Part shown: positions 1 through 8,241 of the stretch, one piece after another | Position numbering within the stretch: the stretch's first letter is position 1 | Layout of the letters: every line of letters begins with the position of its first letter | Source of the DNA: an uncultured Duncaniella sp. | Lineage (GTDB): Bacteria > Bacteroidota > Bacteroidia > Bacteroidales > Muribaculaceae | Direction: 5' to 3' | NCBI RefSeq assembly: GCF_910577345.1 | Contig: NZ_CAJTMT010000006.1 | Coordinates: forward strand, 1 to 64,000 | Length of the DNA: 64,000 nt | The notes under the pieces: generated by a model | Database searches by the model: none | Told to the model about the DNA's origin: nothing | Seen by the model: only the letters and a program-made list of their open reading frames with translations | Program-made: the position numbers and the translations under genes

Positions 1-36
1 TGATACTGCGAAAGTGGGAAAGTAGATAACCGCCCC
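1..36 (+). rRNA. rrf: 5S ribosomal RNA, 3' end only
   Basis: The first ~36 bases read like the last third of a Bacteroidales 5S rRNA: the loop E/helix IV segment TGATACTGCG-AAAG-TGGGAAAGTAG followed by the closing GATAACCGCC. The 5' part is outside the window. The strong terminator immediately after it supports this as the end of an rRNA operon. The exact 3' end is uncertain by a few bases. Confidence 0.8.
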
Positions 37-43
37 CTCTACC

Positions 44-88
44 GACCGGAGCTGAAATGCGAAAGCATCTCAGCTCCGGTCTTTTTTT
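44..88 (+). terminator. Intrinsic terminator after the rRNA operon
   Basis: A perfect 12-bp stem (44-55 pairs with 70-81, GACCGGAGCTGA / TCAGCTCCGGTC) is extended inside by ATGC/GCAT and is followed directly by a run of seven T (82-88). This is a textbook Rho-independent terminator for the 5S-containing transcript. Confidence 0.93.
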
Positions 89-255
89 GTATCAATGGAC
101 TCACATTAAAAATTTGTATCGACGGATTCTCGTTAAAAATATGACGAACGACTGAAAACAAAAGATGTGTTAATGCTGTTGAATTGTTGTTGCAGATAAT
201 GTTGGCTGTAGCTTTGGTTAATTAAGTTTATTTAAGCCACGATGGGAAGGCAGAG

Positions 256-286
256 ATTGGGGTTACACATATTTTATGTAACTTTG
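256..286 (+). promoter_or_regulatory. Predicted Bacteroidetes-type promoter of the wzi-like gene; rest of the 89-345 gap
   Basis: A -7 box TAACTTTG (279-286) lies 19 bases after ATTG (256-259), matching TTTG/TAnnTTTG. Transcription would start near 292, giving a leader of about 55 bases before the start at 346. Elsewhere in 89-345 I see only AT-rich sequence, with no tRNA or credible reading frame. Confidence 0.6.
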
Positions 287-345
287 TAACGAGAATCTGT
301 TCCCTTAACTTTCCGTCATGTTTTGGACGGAATTAAATAATTCTC

Positions 346-1878
346 ATGCTTATGAATTTTTTAAAATTATCGAGATATATGTTGTCCTTGCAGTTTTCTG
401 CTATGGCATTTGCTGCCGTAGCGGAAGAACCTCTGCGTTATGAGGCTTCAATGACTGTAGGGACGGGGACAGGAGAATTCTCGCCATACTATATTTCCTC
501 GCTTCGGCATGGACGGTTCACGCAATCGCAGAATGTCCAGACGGAAGCTGCTCTATGGAAAGAGATGGATAGCTCCAGACGCTTTTCATACGGGTTTGGT
601 GTAGATGTGATCGGGGGATATGCCTCGTCTGTCTCATACGACCGTTATAATGTCGACACTCAATCGTGGGAAAGCCACGGTGAACGTCCCTCTGCAATCT
701 GGCTCCAACAGCTCTTTGCTGAAATTAAATACAGAGGTGTTTTCGCCCAAGCCGGCTTGAAAGAACAGAATTCGGCAATGCTGAACCAAAGCCTTACGAG
801 CGGAGATCTCGTGGAGAGCGGAAACACACGCCCTATGCCGCAGGTAAGAGCCGGATTTATTGATTTTCAAAATATACCGCTCACAAACGGTTGGCTACAG
901 ATAAGCGGAGAGGCCGCCTACGGATATATGGCTGATGACGGATGGTGGAAGAATCACTACAATTACTACCGTTATCACATAACCACCGGCCAATTTTATA
1001 ATTACAAGCGGGCATATTTCCGCACGAAACCATCGGAACGCTTTTCCGTGACTTTCGGAATGCAGGCGGCTGTAACGTTTGGCGGTACCACAAAAAACTA
1101 CTACAAGGGTATCCTTGAAAAGGAAGAAAGGCATGAAAGAAACATCAAAACTTTCATAAAGATGCTTTTTCCCACGCAGGATGGTGGCGAAGGTTTCTAT
1201 TCCGGCAATCATCTCGGCTCGTGGGACATCAAGGCCCGTTACCGTCTGAAGAATGATGACGAACTGTTTTTCTATACCTCCTGGCTTTGGGATGACGGTT
1301 CGGGAATCGGAAAGCTCAACGGTTTCGACGGTTTGTGGGGCATTGAGTACCGTGCTTCGCGCAAGGGCTTGGTGAACGCAGCCCTTATTGAGTACATGGA
1401 TTTCACCAACCAGAGCGGTCCAATCCATTTTGACCCCTTCGATTCGCCGGGTTGCACTTTGCCTGGGCATGTCTCGGGTGCGGATGACTATTACAACAGC
1501 GCTTTCTACAATGCGTTCTCATATTTCGGAATGTCGCTCGGCACTCCGGCAATGATGGCACCCCTCTATAACCGTGACGGCTATCCGGCCTATATAGGAA
1601 ATTCCATGAGGGGTATCCACGCAGGTGTGGAAGGCTCAATCACCGGAAATCTTGATTACAGGATAAAGGCCGGTTACCGCAAGGCTTGGGGTACGCCTAT
1701 GATGATGTTGCGCACTCCATTGCATCTCACCTCAGTAATGCTTGAGGCAAACTGGCGTCCGGCAAAAGTGAAAGGATTGTCGCTCAACGGCAAGATGGAA
1801 CTTGACCGTGGCAACATGCCTGAGAATGCTTTTGGCGTGATGGTCAGTGTGAAGTATGACGGATTGTTAAACTTTTAA
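346..1878 (+). CDS. Wzi-like capsule assembly outer-membrane beta-barrel protein
   Basis: A 510-residue protein with an N-terminal signal peptide (about residues 1-26, ending AFAAVA before EEPLRY). The remainder has alternating aromatic/polar strands and ends in a terminal Phe (KYDGLLNF), as outer-membrane barrels do. Overall it resembles the Bacteroidetes 'capsule assembly Wzi family', whose founding member is an outer-membrane lectin-like barrel that anchors capsular polysaccharide. A second Met two codons in could be the start. The lipoprotein gene begins 9 bases after its stop and sugar-biosynthesis genes follow, which fits a role in surface glycan display. The substrate cannot be read from the sequence; the family call is by resemblance. 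Confidence 0.75.
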   Translation: MLMNFLKLSRYMLSLQFSAMAFAAVAEEPLRYEASMTVGTGTGEFSPYYISSLRHGRFTQSQNVQTEAALWKEMDSSRRFSYGFGVDVIGGYASSVSYDRYNVDTQSWESHGERPSAIWLQQLFAEIKYRGVFAQAGLKEQNSAMLNQSLTSGDLVESGNTRPMPQVRAGFIDFQNIPLTNGWLQISGEAAYGYMADDGWWKNHYNYYRYHITTGQFYNYKRAYFRTKPSERFSVTFGMQAAVTFGGTTKNYYKGILEKEERHERNIKTFIKMLFPTQDGGEGFYSGNHLGSWDIKARYRLKNDDELFFYTSWLWDDGSGIGKLNGFDGLWGIEYRASRKGLVNAALIEYMDFTNQSGPIHFDPFDSPGCTLPGHVSGADDYYNSAFYNAFSYFGMSLGTPAMMAPLYNRDGYPAYIGNSMRGIHAGVEGSITGNLDYRIKAGYRKAWGTPMMMLRTPLHLTSVMLEANWRPAKVKGLSLNGKMELDRGNMPENAFGVMVSVKYDGLLNF

Positions 1879-1887
1879 GCTTTACAG

Positions 1888-2397
1888 ATGACTGACAGAA
1901 TTAAAAATACAGCGAGAAAATCGGTAAAGACACTCATGCTGTCAATGCTGATGGTGACGTTTATGGCTCTTACAAACGGTTGCACACGTCATCACGGCGA
2001 CATAGGTGACTTTTTCGGAGAGTGGAAGCTCAATAAAATCACCGCCGACGGTGAGGAACTTCTGCTTTATCCCGATAATGACGTCGCTTATCCGATTCTA
2101 TATACCTGGGCTTTTCAAGCTGAGATAATACGGATAAACTCCTTATTCGAACATCACGGAGTGCTTGACTGCTACGGCACATGGAAAGAGGAGGACGGCT
2201 ATCTTGAACTGCGTTTCACCTATAGTGACACGCAAGAGGGAACGGATTACCGCTACAATCCTCCGGCAATCATGCACTTCTCGCCCGATGGTGTGACAAG
2301 GCTCAAAATCGATCATCTGGACGGAAAGAAGATGGAAGTAAGCTATACCGGTGAGGACGGAGTCAAGTATGCCTACTACCTGACTCATCCTCATTGA
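1888..2397 (+). CDS. Small lipocalin-like lipoprotein
   Basis: A 169-residue exported protein. It has a basic N-terminus, a hydrophobic segment (about 14-29) and a Cys at residue 32 in the context LTNGC, a slightly imperfect lipobox. The mature part begins with an acidic stretch and contains FGEWKLNKI (about 41-49), the GxW-type start seen in Bacteroidetes lipocalin-like domains, followed by mostly beta sequence. It starts 9 bases after the wzi-like gene and is probably co-transcribed with it. No enzymatic motif is visible. Ligand and role are unknown; lipocalin-like is a fold-level guess. Confidence 0.6.
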   Translation: MTDRIKNTARKSVKTLMLSMLMVTFMALTNGCTRHHGDIGDFFGEWKLNKITADGEELLLYPDNDVAYPILYTWAFQAEIIRINSLFEHHGVLDCYGTWKEEDGYLELRFTYSDTQEGTDYRYNPPAIMHFSPDGVTRLKIDHLDGKKMEVSYTGEDGVKYAYYLTHPH

Positions 2398-2479
2398 AAC
2401 AGGACGCTTCATTGAAAAATGAATAATCTATTACCAAGTATATTAATCATAACCGCGAAAGCATAGACGCAAAAACTAT

Positions 2480-3469
2480 ATGGACAGCAAAAAGGAGAAA
2501 GTGCTTGTCACCGGAGCCGACGGTTTCATCGGCTCGCATCTTACCGAGGCTCTTCTTGCAGAGGGTTACAGGGTGAGGGCACTATGTCAATACAACTCGT
2601 TCAACAACTGGGGATGGCTTGAAGGTGTGAGCCATCCTGACCTTGAGATTGTCACAGGTGATGTGCGTGACCCCAATTTCTGCCGTCACATTTCGGAAGG
2701 TATCGACACTGTCTACCATCTCGCCGCACTGATTGCTATTCCTTATAGCTATGTGGCCCCCGACAGTTATGTCGACACCAACATAAAGGGAACATTGAAT
2801 ATGTGTCAGGCAGCGCGCGACTGCGGTGTGCGACGCATTGTGGTCACTTCAACGAGCGAGGTTTACGGTACCGCCAAGTATGTCCCGATTGACGAGAAGC
2901 ATCCCCGTCAGCCCCAGTCGCCCTACAGTGCGACAAAGATAGGTGCCGATGCGATTGCCATGAGTTTCTACAATGCTTTCGAGCTTCCGGTTGTGATTGC
3001 CCGTCCGTTCAACACCTACGGCCCGCGTCAGAGTGCGCGTGCCATTATCCCTACAATCATCACCCAGATTGCCAACGGAGCGCGTGAAATCAAGGTCGGG
3101 GATCTAACTCCCACACGCGACTTCAATTTCGTGAAGGATACTGCCGCCGGTTTCATTGCTCTCGGACGTGCGGAAGGCATCGAGGGTCGCGACATCAACA
3201 TTGCGACAGGTACAGAGGTGAGTATGCGCGAGACGCTTGAGACAATAGCGCGCATCATGGGCGAAAAGGTGGACTATGTGGTAGACCCTGCCCGTCTGCG
3301 TCCGTCGGGCAGTGAAGTGTTCCGTCTCTGCGGCGACAACACCCTCATAACGTCCCTCACCGACTGGCGACCCCGCTTCGATCTTGAAGCCGGTCTGCGT
3401 GAGACGGTCGATTGGTTCACGAAGGGTGAGAATCTTGCCAAGTATAAATCAGGAATATACAACGTATAG
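2480..3469 (+). CDS. legB: NAD-dependent 4,6-dehydratase LegB family (UDP-GlcNAc-type, SDR)
   Basis: A 329-residue extended short-chain dehydrogenase. The Rossmann motif GADGFIGSH is at residues 12-20, the TSTSEVYG stretch at 123-130, and the catalytic pair Y149/K153 in SPYSATKIGAD. RPFNTYGPRQSARAIIPT follows, highly typical of LegB, which forms the 4-keto-6-deoxy sugar that opens the legionaminic acid pathway. The length is usual for the family. It ends 2 bases before the ATP-grasp gene and is followed by a NeuB-family synthase. The aminotransferase, acetyltransferase, hydrolysing epimerase and CMP-transferase expected in a full pathway are not in the window, so the final sugar is uncertain. 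Confidence 0.85.
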   Translation: MDSKKEKVLVTGADGFIGSHLTEALLAEGYRVRALCQYNSFNNWGWLEGVSHPDLEIVTGDVRDPNFCRHISEGIDTVYHLAALIAIPYSYVAPDSYVDTNIKGTLNMCQAARDCGVRRIVVTSTSEVYGTAKYVPIDEKHPRQPQSPYSATKIGADAIAMSFYNAFELPVVIARPFNTYGPRQSARAIIPTIITQIANGAREIKVGDLTPTRDFNFVKDTAAGFIALGRAEGIEGRDINIATGTEVSMRETLETIARIMGEKVDYVVDPARLRPSGSEVFRLCGDNTLITSLTDWRPRFDLEAGLRETVDWFTKGENLAKYKSGIYNV

Positions 3470-3471
3470 TC

Positions 3472-4446
3472 ATGGCTGACGTACAGGTTAACAACGGAGC
3501 GAAGAGCAGCCTCAATGTGCTCTTTCTCGGAGGAGCGAAACGCGTGTCGTTCGGCAACAAACTCATCGCTGCAGGCAAACGCCTCGGAATAGATGTGAAA
3601 ATCTACAGCTATGAGCTTGAACCGGAAGTGCCTATAGCACTGATAGGTGGTGTCATCATCGGACGGAGATGGAATGCTCCCGATGTGCTCGACCATCTCC
3701 ATCAGGTGGTCGGGGCGTATAAGATAGACGTGCTTCTCCCATTTGTCGACGGTGCCATTTCAATAGCCGGTGCGTATATTGCAACGTATGGCGACGTGTG
3801 GTCGCCGGTGGTCAGCTCCGGAAAAGCCGATACGCTTTTCGACAAGGTGCTTTCCGCCCGCGAATTTGAAGCCGCAGGTCTTGACATCCCTGCCACATAC
3901 ACAGGTGGGCGCCCCGTTTTCCCGCTGATTGCGAAACCGCGCCGTGGTTCTGCCTCGAAAGGTATTGAAATCATCGAGGGAATCAACGAGTTCAAGAAAA
4001 TATCAAAGATAGCGGACGAGTATCTCATCCAGACATATTATCCCGAACGAGAAGAGTATACCGTCGATTGCTACATCTCGCATCGGGGTGAAATTCTCTG
4101 CATCAGTCCGCGCCGAAGGCTCGAAGTGGTCGGCGGAGAGGTTGCAAGAACCGTCACTGTCGACTATCCCGAACTCACGAAGGCTTCGGAAGAGGCCATC
4201 GTGAAATTAGGTTTGCGTGGTGCGATCACACTCCAGTATCTCCGCGATCTTCAGACCGATCGTCTGATGCTCATGGAGATTAATCCGCGTCTGGGTGGAG
4301 GTGTGGTATGCTCGATTCATGCGGGAGCCGACATTCCCGGAATGATACTTGCCGAAGCCACCGGAGGAGAGGCGGAGAAGGCCGACCAAATCCGTCCCGG
4401 CACAATGATTTGCCGTTATTTTGAAGAAGCAGTGTTCAACGTATAA
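3472..4446 (+). CDS. ATP-grasp (carbamoyl-phosphate synthase-like) ligase of the nonulosonate set
   Basis: A 324-residue protein with an N-terminal pre-ATP-grasp Rossmann-like part (NVLFLGGAKR, about 15-24). The ATP-grasp core carries the phosphate-binding KPRRGSASKG (155-164) and the metal-binding EINPRLGGG (269-277). ATP-grasp enzymes join a carboxylate to an amine or thiol through an acyl phosphate. Its tight placement between legB (2-base gap) and the NeuB-family gene (15-base gap) suggests that it modifies the same sugar, for example by adding an amino acid or other acyl group. That role is inference; the substrate is unknown. Confidence 0.75.
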   Translation: MADVQVNNGAKSSLNVLFLGGAKRVSFGNKLIAAGKRLGIDVKIYSYELEPEVPIALIGGVIIGRRWNAPDVLDHLHQVVGAYKIDVLLPFVDGAISIAGAYIATYGDVWSPVVSSGKADTLFDKVLSAREFEAAGLDIPATYTGGRPVFPLIAKPRRGSASKGIEIIEGINEFKKISKIADEYLIQTYYPEREEYTVDCYISHRGEILCISPRRRLEVVGGEVARTVTVDYPELTKASEEAIVKLGLRGAITLQYLRDLQTDRLMLMEINPRLGGGVVCSIHAGADIPGMILAEATGGEAEKADQIRPGTMICRYFEEAVFNV

Positions 4447-4461
4447 GAATCTCTCCGAAAT

Positions 4462-5478
4462 ATGAAGAAACAGGAAAAAAAGATAATCATCATAGCCGAG
4501 GCCGGTGTCAACCACAATGCCTCGATGGAAATGGCGCGCAAAATGGTGGTCGAAGCCGCCAAGGCAGGCGCGGATTATGTGAAATTCCAGACAGCCGTGC
4601 CGGAACTCGTCATTTCATCCATAGCTCCGAAAGCCGAATATCAGAAGGAGACAACAGGCGAGAGTGAATCGCAACTGGAGATGTGTAAAGCCATCCATCT
4701 TCCTCTCAGCGCCTATCCTGAGCTTGCCGAACTTTGCCGGAAGGAAGGAATCGGATTCATGAGCACACCCTTTGATCTCGTCAGCATTGATTCGCTTGCA
4801 CCATTGAAGATGGACTATTGGAAGATACCCTCCGGTGAAATCACCAATCTTCCTTATCTTCGCAAGATTGCCCGGATTGGCGGTAAGGTCATTCTGTCCA
4901 CCGGCATGTCCACACTCGTGGAGGTTGCCGAAGCAGTTGAAGTCCTTGTCAGAGGTGGCATCGACAGGAAGGACATATTCCTGCTCCATTGCACCACCCA
5001 GTATCCCACTCCATACTCGGATGTCAATCTCCTTGCAATGGAAAGCCTGCGCAAACTTGATGTAGGTGGCGTCGGCTACAGCGACCACACTCTTGGAATA
5101 GAAGTGCCTATTGCCGCAGCAGCCCTCGGAGCGCAGGTGATTGAGAAGCATTTCACGCTTGACAAGTCGCTCCCCGGTCCCGACCACCGCGCTTCGCTCG
5201 ATCCTTCGGAACTGGCTGCGATGGTCAAGGCTGTGCGCCACATCGAGGAGGCGCTCGGCAGCGTGGAGAAACGCGTGGCCGAATGTGAGAAGTCAAACAT
5301 CGAAGTTGCCCGCAAGAGCATCGTTGCCGCACGGCCCATTTCGGAAGGTGAAGTGTTCACCGAAGAAAACATCACAGTGAAGCGTCCCGGCAATGGTATC
5401 AGCCCAATGGAATGGGACTCTGTGTTGGGCAAGAAAGCAAAGAAGGATTTTCCTTACGATTCACTCATAGAACTTTAG
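4462..5478 (+). CDS. neuB: N-acetylneuraminate/legionaminate synthase family protein
   Basis: A 338-residue NeuB/LegI/PseI family enzyme, which condenses phosphoenolpyruvate with a six-carbon amino sugar to make a nine-carbon nonulosonic acid. The NeuB barrel starts with IIIAEAGVNHN (residues 9-19) and contains KFQTAVPE, STPFD, STGMS, HCTTQYPTP, YSDHT and EKHFTLDKSLPGPDH. The C-terminal SAF/antifreeze-like domain covers about 280-338 (RSIVAARPI-like start, ending in the LGKKAKKD region). The neighbouring legB favours a LegI role over sialic acid, but specificity among Neu5Ac, legionaminate and pseudaminate cannot be settled here. It probably shares a transcript with the two upstream genes. 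Confidence 0.85.
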   Translation: MKKQEKKIIIIAEAGVNHNASMEMARKMVVEAAKAGADYVKFQTAVPELVISSIAPKAEYQKETTGESESQLEMCKAIHLPLSAYPELAELCRKEGIGFMSTPFDLVSIDSLAPLKMDYWKIPSGEITNLPYLRKIARIGGKVILSTGMSTLVEVAEAVEVLVRGGIDRKDIFLLHCTTQYPTPYSDVNLLAMESLRKLDVGGVGYSDHTLGIEVPIAAAALGAQVIEKHFTLDKSLPGPDHRASLDPSELAAMVKAVRHIEEALGSVEKRVAECEKSNIEVARKSIVAARPISEGEVFTEENITVKRPGNGISPMEWDSVLGKKAKKDFPYDSLIEL

Positions 5479-5534
5479 AGAGTGTTCAGCGAAAATGCTG
5501 GCCACTCAATCCAAAAGGAAACAATAATACATAA

Positions 5535-6968
5535 ATGAAAGGCTCACTCAAACTCTCGTTGACTCAGAAACTGCAACAGCGCCTGTCGCCGTTGCAGATG
5601 CGCTTCGTGCGCCTGCTGGAGATGAACGGTCCCGAAATAGAGGATGAAGTGAGACGCGAGGTTGACGACAATCCTGCCTTGGAAGTGGTCAATGACAGTG
5701 CCGTCGAAGGACAGGAGGGTGTTTTCAACGAAAGCGCCGAGGATCTGCAGCTTGCCGACTACCGCAATGAGGACGAAATACCGTCCTACAGGTTTGAGGC
5801 CAACAACCGTTCGAAAAACGATGAGTATTTCGAGCCTGTAGCTGTGGCCGAGGAAAATTCGCTCAGCGATTCTCTGATGGCGCAGCTTGCCGAGACAGAT
5901 GTCAGTCCGTTTGACCTTCAGATTGCACGTTATATAATAGGTAATCTTGACGATAACGGTTATCTAACCCGCACCCTCGACCAGATACTCGATGATCTTG
6001 CTATAAATGCCGGCATTGAGGTTGACATGGACCATCTGCGAGAGCTTGTGAAACGGGTACGCTCTCTGGATCCTCCCGGTATCTGTGCCTACGATTTGCG
6101 CGATTGCCTCGCGCTGCAGTTGCGTCGCCTGTCACCGACCGGACCGCGCAAACTTGCGCTTGAAATTGTCGAGCATTATTTCGATATTTTTTCACTCCGG
6201 CATTTCGACCGCCTTGCCTCGATGCTCGGCGTCGGGAAGGAGGAGCTGCGTGAGGCTGTCGACATTATCCGTTCGCTCAATCCCAAGCCAGGCGGTCAGC
6301 TCGGTGACAGTGCCGGAGATGAGAAACTTCGTCATATAATTCCGGATTTCACAGTCGAGCTTGACGGTGATAAATTGACGCTTATCCTCGTCAACAATCT
6401 TCCGGAACTCACCATTGAAGAGAGTTTCGTCAGCGACGGAGCGCAATTCCTTTCCGACAGTTCTCCAAGAGCGCTTCAGGAAGCCAAAGCGTTCATTGCG
6501 CGCAAACGTGAGGATGCCACCGAATTCATCGACCTTCTGCGTCTGCGTCAGGAAACGCTCTACAAGGTTATGTCGGCTATTGTCCGTTACCAACACGATT
6601 TCTTCATCAGTGACGATGAAGCGAAGTTGCGCCCGATGATACTCAAGGATATAGCCGAGAAAACCGGCTATGACCTCTCAGTCATATCGCGCGCCACTGC
6701 CGGAAAATATGTCGCTACTCCCGGAGGTGTCTATCCTCTTAAGTTTTTCTTCAACGAGAAAGTAAACAACGACGAGGAATCATCGGCCCATGAAATCCTT
6801 GCAGCCATGCGGGAAATCATCAACGGTGAGGATCCGCATAATCCTCTGAATGACGACGCCCTCATGCAGAGGCTCTCTGAAAAAGGCTATGAACTTGCCA
6901 GGCGAACGGTCGCAAAATACCGTGAGCGACTCGGCATTCCGGTCGCGAGGCTCAGGAAACAGATATGA
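5535..6968 (+). CDS. rpoN: RNA polymerase sigma-54 factor
   Basis: A 477-residue sigma-54. Region I at the N-terminus is Gln/Leu-rich (LTQKLQQRLSPLQM and MNGPEIEDEV, about 9-40), the part that contacts activator ATPases. An acidic region II follows, then the core-binding domain (about 100-290) and the DNA-binding domain with helix-turn-helix. Near the C-terminus is the family-defining RpoN box in the form ARRTVAKYRE (about 456-465), which reads the -24 element. The length is typical. It starts 57 bases after the NeuB-family gene and may be partly co-transcribed with it. Target genes cannot be inferred from the window. Confidence 0.95.
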   Translation: MKGSLKLSLTQKLQQRLSPLQMRFVRLLEMNGPEIEDEVRREVDDNPALEVVNDSAVEGQEGVFNESAEDLQLADYRNEDEIPSYRFEANNRSKNDEYFEPVAVAEENSLSDSLMAQLAETDVSPFDLQIARYIIGNLDDNGYLTRTLDQILDDLAINAGIEVDMDHLRELVKRVRSLDPPGICAYDLRDCLALQLRRLSPTGPRKLALEIVEHYFDIFSLRHFDRLASMLGVGKEELREAVDIIRSLNPKPGGQLGDSAGDEKLRHIIPDFTVELDGDKLTLILVNNLPELTIEESFVSDGAQFLSDSSPRALQEAKAFIARKREDATEFIDLLRLRQETLYKVMSAIVRYQHDFFISDDEAKLRPMILKDIAEKTGYDLSVISRATAGKYVATPGGVYPLKFFFNEKVNNDEESSAHEILAAMREIINGEDPHNPLNDDALMQRLSEKGYELARRTVAKYRERLGIPVARLRKQI

Positions 6969-7050
6969 TGCGGATGACGTTGTATCTTTCCGACCTTTAA
7001 AATCATCCTGTTGCATGAAATAAAAGCCATGATTTGATTGTTAGAATAAT

Positions 7051-7659
7051 ATGAAGAAGTTTTCAGAAATAATTTCGGCGATTTTCTCTCCGCTGTTGGT
7101 CCCGACCTACGGCATGATTCTCGCCGCCTTCCTTACCATCCTACGCTTCCTCCCCGTCAATCTGCTCTGGACTGCAATAGGAATCACATTTGTCATCACC
7201 TGTCTCATCCCGACCTCAGTCATCATAGCCCTATACCGTGCGGGTGTCATCAAGGATGCGGGGCTCAACGAACGCACCGAGCGATATATCCCCTACGGTG
7301 TCGTTGTGCTCTGCTATCTCGGATGCGGATTCTTTTTCTATAAGGCCAATGCTCCATTGTGGCTCCCGATGTTTTTTGTCGGAGCCGCATGTGCGACAGT
7401 CATAAATACGGTGGTCAACCATTGGTGGAAAATCAGTGCCCACGGTGCTGCCATGGGTGGCCTTGTAGCGCTTCTGTTCCGTGTGGTGGCCTCGCACTAT
7501 GCGCTTTTCAACATGAATGTATGGCTCTCCGGAGTCATCATAGCAACCGGTCTTGTGCTGACAGCCCGTGTCTACCTTGAACGTCACACGCTCTGGCAGG
7601 TGCTCACCGGATGCGCCAACGGATTTCTCTGTGTCTATCTCTTTTCGATGATACATTGA
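7051..7659 (+). CDS. PAP2-like membrane phosphatase family protein
   Basis: A 202-residue protein with about five to six hydrophobic helices. Polar signatures resemble the type 2 phosphatidic-acid phosphatase fold: NERTERYIPY (first basic motif), KISAHGAAMGG (the S-x-H-x-A-x-x-x-G second motif) and the late ERHTLWQVLTG (third motif). Such enzymes remove phosphate from lipid phosphates, including undecaprenyl pyrophosphate, at the membrane. The motifs are weaker than in classical PAP2 enzymes, so activity is uncertain. It lies between rpoN (82-base gap) and purE on the same strand, with no functional link to either. Confidence 0.6.
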   Translation: MKKFSEIISAIFSPLLVPTYGMILAAFLTILRFLPVNLLWTAIGITFVITCLIPTSVIIALYRAGVIKDAGLNERTERYIPYGVVVLCYLGCGFFFYKANAPLWLPMFFVGAACATVINTVVNHWWKISAHGAAMGGLVALLFRVVASHYALFNMNVWLSGVIIATGLVLTARVYLERHTLWQVLTGCANGFLCVYLFSMIH

Positions 7660-7722
7660 TTCTCGAAAACATCATCAATCACACATTGATAATACATAAT
7701 TTTCAATTTTGACCGAATCATC

Positions 7723-8229
7723 ATGAACCCTACAGTTAGCATCATCATGGGAAGCACCAGCGACCTTCCCATCCTGAAAAAAGCGGCCGACTTCCTCAAT
7801 CAGATGGAAGTGCCCTTCGAGATGAATGCCCTTTCGGCTCACCGCACACCTTCGGAAGTCGAGGCTTTTGCCCGTGGTGCCGAAGGCCGTGGCATTAAGG
7901 TTATCATCGCAGCTGCCGGCATGGCTGCAGCGCTTCCCGGCGTCATCGCCGCCATGACACCGCTGCCTGTCATCGGCATACCCATCAATTCATCGCTCAA
8001 CGGTATGGACGCTCTCTATTCGATTGTCCAGATGCCTCCGGGCATTTCTGTAGCCACAATGGGTATCAACGGCGGACTCAATGCAGCTGTCATGGCAGTG
8101 CAGATTCTTTCGCTCAGCGATCCCGAACTGGCAAAACGCTTCAACGCCTACCGCTCGACGCTTTCTCAAAAGATTGTCAGCGCAAACGAGGAGCTGAAGA
8201 CATTGAAATATGATTTCAAGGTAGACTGA
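7723..8229 (+). CDS. purE: 5-(carboxyamino)imidazole ribonucleotide mutase (PurE class I)
   Basis: A 168-residue PurE, which converts N5-CAIR to CAIR in purine synthesis in the cytoplasm. The substrate-binding start IIMGSTSDLPI is at about 7-17, and the catalytic His lies in SAHRTP (38-43). AAGMAAALPGVIA and GMDALYSIVQMPPG follow at the usual places. Class I bacterial enzymes are about 160-175 residues, so the length fits. It starts 63 bases after the PAP2-like gene and 12 bases before ispG, so purE and ispG are probably co-transcribed. No PurK is in the window. Confidence 0.95.
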   Translation: MNPTVSIIMGSTSDLPILKKAADFLNQMEVPFEMNALSAHRTPSEVEAFARGAEGRGIKVIIAAAGMAAALPGVIAAMTPLPVIGIPINSSLNGMDALYSIVQMPPGISVATMGINGGLNAAVMAVQILSLSDPELAKRFNAYRSTLSQKIVSANEELKTLKYDFKVD

Positions 8230-8241
8230 TAAAGTCACGTC

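Noticed and set aside
5461..5534. Copy of the MITE end near AGAGAGTGTTCAG
   Set aside because: Only about ten bases resemble the 45.7-kb element end, with no inverted partner nearby.
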